Assembly (NCBI RefSeq): GCF_001570525.1
Contig: NZ_BBXC01000013.1
Location: 248,001-312,000 of the forward strand
Direction of reading: 5' to 3'
Origin: Herbidospora sakaeratensis
GTDB lineage: Bacteria; Actinomycetota; Actinomycetes; Streptosporangiales; Streptosporangiaceae
DNA: 64,000 bases
Part shown: positions 34,547 to 42,233 of the stretch, one piece after another
Numbering within the stretch: position 1 is the first letter of the stretch
Layout of the letters: every line of letters starts with the position of its first letter
Notes under the pieces: generated by a model
Database searches by the model: none
Seen by the model: only the letters and a program-made list of their open reading frames with translations
Told to the model about the DNA's origin: nothing
Translations under genes and position numbers: made by a program

Positions 34547-35613
34547 TGGCGGGCATCGAGGTGACCACCCTGCACAAGCGCTACCCGGACGGAACGGTCG
34601 CGGTCGAGCACGTGGACCTGTCCATCGGCGACGGCGAGCTCTTCGTGATGCTCGGCCCTTCGGGCTGCGGCAAGACGACCACGCTGCGGGCCATCGCCGG
34701 TCTGGAGCGGCAGACGTCGGGCGACATCCGCATCGGCGACACGCTGGTCAACGACCTGCCGCCGGCCGAGCGCGACATCGCCATGGTGTTCCAGTTCTAC
34801 GCGCTCTACCCGCACCTGCGGACCCGCGACAACCTGGCCTTCCCCCTGCGGGCCGAGGGCCTGCCCAAGGCGGAGGTCGAGGAGCGGGTCGCCGAGGCCG
34901 CCCGGCTCATGCGGCTCGGTCCGCTCCTGGACCGGCGTCCGCACCGGCTGTCCGGCGGTGAGCAGCAGCGCGTCGCGCTCGCCCGCGCCCTGGTGCGGCG
35001 GCCGCGCGCCTTCCTCATGGACGAACCCCTCACGAACCTCGACGCGGAACTGCGTGCGGACATGCGCACGGAGATCAAGCACCTGCAGGGGGAACTGGGG
35101 ACGACGATGGTGTACGTCACCCACGACCAGGTCGAGGCGATGTCGCTCGGCCACCGGATCGCCATCCTCAACAAGGGCCGCGTCGAGCAGATCGGCACGC
35201 CGCTGGAGGTCTACGACCGTCCGGCGAGCCTCTTCTGCGCCGCCTTCATCGGCTCCCCGCCGATGAACCTGATCGAGGTGGAACTGGCCGACGGGAAGCT
35301 GCGCAGCAAGAGCGGACTGGCCCTCACTCCGCCGCCGAACCTGCCGCTCGACCGTTCGCTGATCGCGGGCGTCCGGCCGGAGGCCCTGGAGGTCACCGAA
35401 CCGGGGGCGGACGGGTCGGTCCCGGGCCGCGTGGTCTCGGCGGAGTGGCTGGGCGACGAGATCATCTACGTGGTCGACCACGGCGACCAGCGCGACGTAC
35501 GGGTTCGTATGCCATTGAACGTCCGTTTCGCCGCCGACGCACCGGTCGGGCTGCGGCACACCGGCGGGCCCCCGCCCGTCTACGACGCGAACACGGAAGA
35601 GCTGGTGGCCTGA
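34546..35613 (+). CDS. ABC transporter ATP-binding protein 1 (complete motifs)
   Basis: A 355-aa MalK/UgpC-like ATPase. Walker A GPSGCGKTT (residues 37-45), Q-loop VFQFYALYP, signature LSGGEQQR (135-142), Walker B FLMDEP and H-loop His193 (VYVTHDQVEA). The C-terminal third is the TOBE/OB regulatory domain. Coupled by 1-nt overlaps on both sides. It is one of two different ATPases in the operon, so the working nucleotide-binding dimer is probably a heterodimer with the next protein. Confidence 0.92.
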   Translation: MAGIEVTTLHKRYPDGTVAVEHVDLSIGDGELFVMLGPSGCGKTTTLRAIAGLERQTSGDIRIGDTLVNDLPPAERDIAMVFQFYALYPHLRTRDNLAFPLRAEGLPKAEVEERVAEAARLMRLGPLLDRRPHRLSGGEQQRVALARALVRRPRAFLMDEPLTNLDAELRADMRTEIKHLQGELGTTMVYVTHDQVEAMSLGHRIAILNKGRVEQIGTPLEVYDRPASLFCAAFIGSPPMNLIEVELADGKLRSKSGLALTPPPNLPLDRSLIAGVRPEALEVTEPGADGSVPGRVVSAEWLGDEIIYVVDHGDQRDVRVRMPLNVRFAADAPVGLRHTGGPPPVYDANTEELVA

Positions 35614-36689
35614 TGGGAACCGTGGCAGTGCAGGGGCTGCGCAAGTCCTTCGGCAAGGTCCAGGCCCTCGACGGGGTGACGCTGGACGTGCCGGACGGTT
35701 CGTTCTTCGTCGTGCTCGGGCCCTCCGGGGCGGGCAAGACGACGACCCTGCGGGCGATCGCCGGCCTCGAGAAGCTCGACGCCGGGTCGGTGCACCTGGA
35801 CGGCAAGGACGCGACCGGCGACACCCCGGCCGCACGCGATCTGGCCATGGTCTTCCAGAGCTACGCCCTCTATCCGCGGCTCACGGCGTACGAGAACATC
35901 GCCTCACCGCTGCGCGCCCGGCACCGCTCTTCGAGCGAGATCGCCGCCGCCGTCGAGAAGATGTCGAACCTGCTGCACATCGAACGTCTGCTGCAGCGCC
36001 GCCCCGCGCAGATGTCGGGTGGTGAGATGCAGCGGGTCGCCCTGGCCCGGGCGCTGGTCCGTCAACCACGCGCGTTCCTCATGGACGAGCCGCTGACCAA
36101 CCTCGACCTCAAGCTCCGCGTCGAGATGCGCACCGAGCTCACCCGCATCCACCGCAGCCTCGGCGGCACCTTCATCTACGTGACCAACGACCAGGTCGAG
36201 GCGCTGTCCATGGCCGACCAGGTCGCGGTCATCAAGGAGGGGCAGGTGCAGCAGGTCGGCACGCCGACCGAGGTGTACGAGCGCCCCGCCAACAAGTGGG
36301 TCGCGGGCTTCGTCGGGAGCCCGTCGATCAGCCTGCTCGCCTGCCACGCCGAGGGAGACCGCCTGGTCGGGGCGGACGGCTGGACGCTGCCGCGTCCTCG
36401 CTGGACCACGGCCGAAGACGGTCGTCCGCTGCTGCTGGGCCTGCGCGCGGAGGACCTGTCCGTCGAGCGGCGCGGCGACGCGTCGTTGTCGGGTGAGCTC
36501 TACGGTCTCGAGCCGCTCGGCGACCGGACGCTGGTCGACGTCCAGATCGGCTCGGAGATCGTCAAGGTCAAGGCCCGGCCCACCGTCACCGGCACGCCGG
36601 GTGAGCGGCTGCAGGTCACGGTCGACCTCGACCGGGCGCACCTGTTCGACGCGGGCACCGGGCTGGCGCTGTCCGAGGCCGGAAGGTAA
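35613..36689 (+). CDS. ABC transporter ATP-binding protein 2 (H-loop His replaced by Asn)
   Basis: A 358-aa MalK-like ATPase. Walker A GPSGAGKTT (37-45), Q-loop VFQSYALYP, signature MSGGEMQR and Walker B FLMDEP are present, but the switch histidine of the H-loop is Asn192 (IYVTNDQVEA; codon AAC at 36186-36188). In MalK the His at this position is needed for ATP hydrolysis (family knowledge). Pairing with the intact ATPase 1 would give one normal and one altered site. Two-ATPase operons occur in some polyol importers such as the rhizobial GlpS/GlpT glycerol system. The C-terminus has a TOBE-like domain. Confidence 0.9.
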   Translation: MGTVAVQGLRKSFGKVQALDGVTLDVPDGSFFVVLGPSGAGKTTTLRAIAGLEKLDAGSVHLDGKDATGDTPAARDLAMVFQSYALYPRLTAYENIASPLRARHRSSSEIAAAVEKMSNLLHIERLLQRRPAQMSGGEMQRVALARALVRQPRAFLMDEPLTNLDLKLRVEMRTELTRIHRSLGGTFIYVTNDQVEALSMADQVAVIKEGQVQQVGTPTEVYERPANKWVAGFVGSPSISLLACHAEGDRLVGADGWTLPRPRWTTAEDGRPLLLGLRAEDLSVERRGDASLSGELYGLEPLGDRTLVDVQIGSEIVKVKARPTVTGTPGERLQVTVDLDRAHLFDAGTGLALSEAGR

Positions 36690-36725
36690 CCGCGCGATCA
36701 CCATGAACTTCACAGGAGCGACCCA

Positions 36726-38186
36726 ATGAGTGACCCCATGAACGCCTTGGCCCCCGAACACCGCCGGCTCCGGATCGGCGACGCCTGGCGCGACGCCGCA
36801 AGCGGAGGCGTCTTCGCCGTCGAGGACCCGGCCACCGGCAAGACCATCGCCGAGGTGGCGGACGCCGGCGTCGCCGACGGCCTCGCCGCTCTGGACGCCG
36901 CCAGCAAGGCGATGACCGACTGGGCGGCGACCCCGCCGCGAAAGCGGTCGGAGTTGCTGACCGCGACGTACCGTGCGCTGACCGAGCGATCCGAGGAGGT
37001 CGCCCGGCTGATCACGCTGGAGATGGGCAAGCCGCTCGCCGAGGCGCGGGGAGAGGTGGCCTACGGCGCCGAGTTCTTCCGCTGGTTCGCCGAGGAGGCG
37101 GTGCGCGTCGAGGGGCGCTACAACACCGCTCCCAACGGCGGCTACCGCATCCTCACCGTGCCGAAGCCGGTCGGGCCGTGCGTCTTCGTGACGCCGTGGA
37201 ACTTCCCGCTGGCCATGGGCGCCCGCAAGATCGCCCCGGCGCTGGCGGCGGGCTGCACGACGATCACCAAGCCGGCCGCCCAGACGCCGCTGACCATGTT
37301 GTTCCTGGCCCGCATCATGGAGGAGGTCGGCGTTCCCCCCGGCGTCGTCAACGTGGTGACGACGAAACGTTCCGGCGAGGTGGTCTCGGCGCTGCTGGCC
37401 GACCGCCGGACCCGCAAACTGTCGTTCACCGGGTCGACCGAGGTCGGCCGCGTGCTGCTGCGCCAGGCGGCCGACAACGTGCTGCGCACCTCCATGGAAC
37501 TGGGCGGCAACGCGGCCCTGATCGTGTGCGCCGACGCCGACCTGGACGTCGCCGTCGACGGCGCCATGGTGGCCAAGATGCGCAACATCGGGGAGTCCTG
37601 CATCGCGGCCAACCGCATCTACGTCGAGGAGCCGGTGCGCGAGGAGTTCACGGCGCGCTTCGCCGCCCGGATGGGCGCGCTCACGATGGGCCACGGCCTG
37701 GACGACGGCGTGACCGTCGGCGCGCTGATCGACGAGCCCTCCGTCGCCAAGATCGACGAACTGGTCACCGAGGCGGTCGGCCGCGGCGCCCGGGTCGTGG
37801 TGGGCGGCGAGCGTCCCGACGGCCCCGGCCACTTCTACCCGCCGACGGTCCTGGTGGACGTGCCCGAAGACGCGCGGATCCTGGAGGAGGAGATCTTCGG
37901 CCCGGTGGCGCCGATCATCTCGTTCACCTCCGACGCCGAGGTGATCGCCAAGGCCAACGACACCGAGCACGGCCTCGTCGGCTACGTCTTCACCCGCGAC
38001 CTCCAGCGGGCGCTCCGGTTCACCGAGGGACTGGAGACCGGCATGGTCGGCGTCAACCGAGGTCTCATCTCGGACCCGTCTGCTCCGTTCGGAGGCGTGA
38101 AGCAGTCGGGGATCGGCAAGGAGGGGTCCCACGAGGGCATCCTCGAGTACCTCGACGTCACCTACGCGGCGATCGACCTCCCGTGA
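36726..38186 (+). CDS. NAD(P)-dependent aldehyde dehydrogenase, succinate-semialdehyde dehydrogenase-like
   Basis: A 486-aa aldehyde dehydrogenase. Glu258 (SMELGGNAA) and Cys292 (IGESCIAANR) are the catalytic pair; TPWNFPLAMGARKIAPALAAG is the cofactor region and FGGVKQSGIGKEG the C-terminal motif. Overall pattern (LEMGKPLAEARGEVAYGAEFFRWFAEEA) is that of the GabD/SSADH-like branch. It follows ATPase 2 by 36 nt with an AGGAG before ATG 36726 and precedes the iron-type alcohol dehydrogenase, so an alcohol-to-aldehyde-to-acid sequence is likely. Confidence 0.92.
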   Translation: MSDPMNALAPEHRRLRIGDAWRDAASGGVFAVEDPATGKTIAEVADAGVADGLAALDAASKAMTDWAATPPRKRSELLTATYRALTERSEEVARLITLEMGKPLAEARGEVAYGAEFFRWFAEEAVRVEGRYNTAPNGGYRILTVPKPVGPCVFVTPWNFPLAMGARKIAPALAAGCTTITKPAAQTPLTMLFLARIMEEVGVPPGVVNVVTTKRSGEVVSALLADRRTRKLSFTGSTEVGRVLLRQAADNVLRTSMELGGNAALIVCADADLDVAVDGAMVAKMRNIGESCIAANRIYVEEPVREEFTARFAARMGALTMGHGLDDGVTVGALIDEPSVAKIDELVTEAVGRGARVVVGGERPDGPGHFYPPTVLVDVPEDARILEEEIFGPVAPIISFTSDAEVIAKANDTEHGLVGYVFTRDLQRALRFTEGLETGMVGVNRGLISDPSAPFGGVKQSGIGKEGSHEGILEYLDVTYAAIDLP

Positions 38187-38228
38187 CCGGCCTCCACACC
38201 ACCGCCGACGTTTCAGAGAGGCCCTGAC

Positions 38229-39458
38229 ATGCTTGAGACCGTGCGCGGCCCGCGCCAGCTGATCGTGGGCGAAGGGGTCGCGCAGAACATCCCGCGAGTG
38301 GTGGCCGAGTGCGGCTCGCGCGTCCTCATCGTGACCGACCGTGTTCTCGTGGGACAACCGGGCGTGGCCGGGATCGTGGCCGCCGTGCGGGAGAAGGTCG
38401 ACGTCGTCGGGGTGTTCGCCGACGCGACTCCGGACGTGCCCCTCTCCGACGTCGCCCTGGCCGTCTCGGTCGCCGCGGAGGTGGACGCCGACGTCATCCT
38501 CGCCATCGGGGGCGGCACGGTGATCGACCTGGCCAAGATCGTCGGCGTGATCCGCCGCCACGGCGGCACGCCGCGCGACTACTACGGCGAGTCGAGGGTG
38601 CCCGGACCGACGATCCCCCTCGTCGCGGTCCCGACGACGTCGGGCACCGGCTCCGAGCTCACGCCCGTCTCGGTGCTGACCGACCCCGACCGCGCACTGA
38701 AGGTGGGCGTCTCCAGCGTCCACATCGTGCCCGACTTCGCCATCGTCGACCCCGAACTCACCTACAGCTGCCCCGCGACCGTCAGCGCCCACTCGGGCAT
38801 CGACGCGTTCTGCCACGCGGTGGAGAGCTACATCGCCCGCCCCCGCCCCCACGGCCCGCGCGACCCGGTGGAGCAGGTCTTCCTCGGCCGCAACCCGATC
38901 ACCGACCACTACGCGCTCCTGGCCGCGGAACGCATCGCCCGCAGCCTGCCCCACGTCGTCAGGAACGGCGGCGACAAGGAGGCCCGCGCGGACATGTCGT
39001 ACGGGTCCATGCTGGCCGGCATCGCGTTCTCCCACGCCGGCAACGGGGCGCCGCACGCCCTCCAGTACCCGATCGGCGCGGCCACCCACACGCCGCACGG
39101 GCTGGGCGTCGGGCTGCTGCTGCCCTACGCCCTGGACGCGGCCAGAGACGCCATCGACGACCGCTTGGCCATCCTCGCGGGGGTGTGCGGGCTGGACGTG
39201 GCCGCCGCGTCGGACGCCGAGGCCGCCGATGCGTTCCTCACCTGGCTGGACGGGCTTCTCGCCGACATCGGCATCCCCACGACCTTGGCGGACATCGGCG
39301 TGGCCCGGGGCGACCTTCCCCGCTTCGCGGAGATGGCCGGCGGCGTGACCCGGCTGATCCAGAACCATCCGGGGCCGACCGACACGGCCAGCCTGACGGC
39401 GATCCTGGAAGCGGCCTGGACGGGGGACCGGACGCGGCGCGTCCTGACTCCGGAGTAG
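38229..39458 (+). CDS. Iron-containing alcohol dehydrogenase (group III)
   Basis: A 409-aa Fe-ADH. The NAD motif is GGGTVIDLAK (94-103), and metal ligands can be placed at Asp192 and His196 (GIDAFCHAVESY), His276 (GAPHALQYP) and His290 (THTPHG), with the spacing of the lactaldehyde reductase family. Length and pattern are compatible with 4-hydroxybutyrate dehydrogenase/HOT-like or 1,3-propanediol-type enzymes. Following the SSADH-like gene, it could oxidise a hydroxy acid or diol to the semialdehyde. Last gene of the importer operon. Confidence 0.9.
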   Translation: MLETVRGPRQLIVGEGVAQNIPRVVAECGSRVLIVTDRVLVGQPGVAGIVAAVREKVDVVGVFADATPDVPLSDVALAVSVAAEVDADVILAIGGGTVIDLAKIVGVIRRHGGTPRDYYGESRVPGPTIPLVAVPTTSGTGSELTPVSVLTDPDRALKVGVSSVHIVPDFAIVDPELTYSCPATVSAHSGIDAFCHAVESYIARPRPHGPRDPVEQVFLGRNPITDHYALLAAERIARSLPHVVRNGGDKEARADMSYGSMLAGIAFSHAGNGAPHALQYPIGAATHTPHGLGVGLLLPYALDAARDAIDDRLAILAGVCGLDVAAASDAEAADAFLTWLDGLLADIGIPTTLADIGVARGDLPRFAEMAGGVTRLIQNHPGPTDTASLTAILEAAWTGDRTRRVLTPE

Positions 39459-39750
39459 AGACGTGGCCACCGTCGTCGGCTGACCAGTACTCGATCAGCG
39501 TTCACGCCGGGCGGATCAGCGCTGAGCACCCCCCCGGAGTGATCAGCGGCACGCCGCCCGGCGGTCAGCAGCGGCCCTGGTCGCCTCAACCGTCGGCGAC
39601 GTAGCCGAACGGCTCACCGTGATCGACCGATAGACGGTATTCATCCCGCACGGCCTGAGCCGTCGATCCCATCTGCGGATATATCAGACCTATACCGCTC
39701 CTTCGCATGCTTGGCCCCCAACGCGGGACAGGACAGCAGAAGGAGAACGG

Positions 39751-40290
39751 ATGCGTATCAAGAAGATCCTCATGGTGGCCGTGGCGGGCCTCATGCTGTT
39801 CACGGGGTTGCCGATCGGACCCGCCTCGGCCGACCTCCGGGGGGTGTACGTGAGCGTCATGAAGGCGCCGGGCGCGGGGAACACCCTGGTGATCGATCTT
39901 CCGGTCCCGTTCCAGGGAGACGGGGTGCGGCCCGAGTTGTGGCCCCTGACCGGAGGGGACACGCAGTACTGGGCGATCGTCCGGACCGGCACCACCTCGG
40001 ACTTCGCGGGCATCTACGAACTGCGCAACTACGGCTCCAAGAGGTGCCTGGACATGGCGATCGACGGGCCGATCGGAAACGGCACCCGGGTGCAGCAATG
40101 GCGCTGCAGCGGCGGCAGCAACCAGCGGTGGGTCGCCCGGCCGCAGGTGAACGGGGACCCCTGGGTCAAACTCGTCAACCTGCAGAGCAACCTCTGCCTG
40201 GACGCCGTCGGCGCGAGCTACCGCGCGGGGACGAAGTTGCAGGTCTGGCAGTGCGTCGGCGGCTGGAACCAGCGCTTCAACATCAGCTGA
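39751..40290 (+). CDS. Secreted ricin-type beta-trefoil lectin domain protein
   Basis: A 179-aa exported protein with signal peptide KKILMVAVAGLMLFTGLPIGPASA. It carries a ricin-B-like domain with two clear Q-x-W repeats (VQQWRCSGGSNQRW and LQVWQCVGGWNQRF); the first repeat near residue 70 is degenerate (WPLTGGDTQYWAI). No enzyme domain is attached, so it is a free lectin or a carbohydrate-binding accessory. AGGAG precedes ATG 39751. The upstream gap from 39459 shows no other gene. Confidence 0.85.
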   Translation: MRIKKILMVAVAGLMLFTGLPIGPASADLRGVYVSVMKAPGAGNTLVIDLPVPFQGDGVRPELWPLTGGDTQYWAIVRTGTTSDFAGIYELRNYGSKRCLDMAIDGPIGNGTRVQQWRCSGGSNQRWVARPQVNGDPWVKLVNLQSNLCLDAVGASYRAGTKLQVWQCVGGWNQRFNIS

Positions 40291-40434
40291 CCGCCTGAAG
40301 GCCCGCTCCTGCTCAGCGTCGGTGAGGTGGCCGGGAGCGGCTGCCGACAACGGCGACGGCGGTAGGCGCGGGCCACAACGCCAAGCGGCGGGCGTCCATG
40401 GCGGCGCCCCACCTACCGCTGCCGACCGGCTCGG

Positions 40435-41202
40435 CTAGGCCACCTTGGACGAAGGCGCGGTCCAGGCCGCCCGGCAGGCGCCGAGGTCACGGGTGGTGAA
40501 ACCGCGGTTCATCCAGTACGCGATGTTCTTGCCCGTTCCGTTGTAGATGCTGGCCTCCAGACGCCGCATCTGCCCCAGGACGTCCTTCCAGTCGGCCGCG
40601 TCCCGGTGGCGCATCGAACGGTAGACGCTCCCGATGAACGCCCCGGACCGGCAGTACTCCTGGAGGGAGTTGCGCCGGATGAGGTCCATCTCGACGGCAC
40701 GACTCTCGTCCATGTCGAGCAGGGTCGGCTCGATCCCGGCGATCCAGTTGATGTGCCACGTGTACAGGTTGGACATCATCGTGAAGATGTACAGGTCGTC
40801 GGGGTTGCGGCTGAGGAGTTTCCGGTCGAGGACGACGACGATCTTCACGCTGTCCGCGCAGTACTGCAGGAACTGGTATTTGTGCCACGGCATCCCGCAC
40901 GACCGTTTCGGATTCTTGGTCAGCAGGGTCACCACGGGCTTGCGGAACCTCAGACCCGCCTTGGCGAACTGCGCCGTCCACACCCGGTTGAGGCAGGCCA
41001 CCACGGCGGTGACGTACTTCTTGGCCAGCGCGGCGTCGTCGGTGCGGCTGATGGGCTTCTCCACGCAGGTGGATCGCGGGATGACGCCGCTGTCGTAGAG
41101 CTCGTTGCCGGACAGCTTCGGATGGTCGACCGGATCCGCGTGCGCGGGCGCGGCCGTGAAGGTCAGCGTCGTGAGCAAGGCGATGATCAAAGAACGTCTC
41201 AT
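40435..41202 (-). CDS. Secreted protein related to YpfJ-like neutral zinc metallopeptidases, motif lost
   Basis: A 255-aa exported protein (signal peptide SLIIALLTTLTFTAAPAHA). The layout follows the actinomycete 'neutral zinc metallopeptidase' family: CLNRVWTAQFAKAGLRFRKP, a CG..Y..FLQYCADSVKIVVV segment, a helix where HExxHH is expected, then LIRRNSLQEYCRSGAFIGS where the family has E-x-QADC. The expected HExxHH reads NLYTWH (145-150), so the first His and catalytic Glu are absent. It is probably a non-catalytic, disulfide-bonded paralogue. No clear Shine-Dalgarno sequence precedes ATG 41202. Confidence 0.7.
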   Translation of the reverse strand: MRRSLIIALLTTLTFTAAPAHADPVDHPKLSGNELYDSGVIPRSTCVEKPISRTDDAALAKKYVTAVVACLNRVWTAQFAKAGLRFRKPVVTLLTKNPKRSCGMPWHKYQFLQYCADSVKIVVVLDRKLLSRNPDDLYIFTMMSNLYTWHINWIAGIEPTLLDMDESRAVEMDLIRRNSLQEYCRSGAFIGSVYRSMRHRDAADWKDVLGQMRRLEASIYNGTGKNIAYWMNRGFTTRDLGACRAAWTAPSSKVA

Positions 41203-42233
41203 GGATCATGAATGTTCGCCGCCGGCCGGGCACCGCGCAACCGCGAAGACGACCGGCTCCGATGCCCGGTGACGTCGAGCCACGGTGGACTTGTGGGTCA
41301 TCGACGTCCAGGACTCTGCGGGGGAAGCTTCGCCGGTCCAATCCGGCATGGCAATCGTGGGCGGGTACGGGTCTGTGTTCTTGCTGAGGTTCGGGGTGCC
41401 GTAATTCCCATCGGTGAACCCGCGGCGAGAAGATTTGCCGGTTCCAAATCCGTACCGCCGCCGTCGGCGGCACGCTGAACAGGCGGCGCCCCCGAGCGCT
41501 CCCGAGAAGGTCACGTACACCTCCGGCAGCGCCAGATCAGGGCGGGCGCGGTGACGACCATCACCAATCCTCGTCGCGATTAGGGCTCATTGCTTGCACT
41601 CTGGCGGTTCAGTCGAGGTCGTCTCGCGCCTTTTCTTTGCGACATCCGAAGGTTCTGCCGATAAAGGTTGCGGAGGAAATCCGCGCCATGCGGGCGTGCC
41701 ACTCCATGGCGATATCGAGGGCCTTGAACAATCAAATGCAAGGCCGTCCTCAGGCTGTTCCACGACTGGCCGTTGACAACAAGGTCGGCGGCGCTGAGAA
41801 CACCGTCCACCGGTGACCGGACTCGCGCTCGACGAGCGACGGCGCCCATCGCCCTGGGCGGCCCACGCCGGCGTCACGATGAACCGTCGATTCGACATAC
41901 TCGAATGCCGTGACGAATCCGTCGATCAGCCGGGAAATTCTACGAATCGAAACCCTTGACAAGGTGTCTCGCATTTATCAAGGCTGTGATCAGCACTAAA
42001 TCGAAGAGGATTCGAGTTATTCGAATGGCGATGACGGGAATGGCGGCGACCGCGAGCGCAACGCCCCGCATGGAGTTCTGGGCTCCCTCGACACCTGGAC
42101 GGCCGTCCTGAGCGGCGACTCGACCGGAAGCACGCCGACGAGTGAACCGAACCAGCGCACATCGGCACCCGTGACGGCCCCGAAGCCCGGAGCGGCACGA
42201 ACGGACGCCTTGCTCAATGGAAAAGGAAGCACA
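41203..42233. other. 1-kb intergenic region, AT-richer, no confident gene
   Basis: Between two secreted-protein genes. A minus-strand frame at 41206-41520 (YGFGTGKSSRRGFTDGNYGT, NLSKNTDPYPP) has a low-bias, non-GC-skewed composition and might be a small or decayed protein, but has no recognisable domain. The stretch 41580-42240 is visibly AT-richer than its surroundings and contains no plausible reading frame. Horizontal transfer or a decayed insertion is possible, but no terminal repeats or transposase remnants were seen. Confidence 0.5.

Noticed and set aside
35904-39470. Minus-strand open frame of 1188 codons opposite the importer and dehydrogenase genes
   Set aside because: Arg/Gly/Val/His-rich composition is the reverse shadow of well-supported plus-strand genes.
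41206-41520. Minus-strand 104-codon frame as a gene
   Set aside because: No Shine-Dalgarno sequence or domain; kept only as a note in the intergenic entry.
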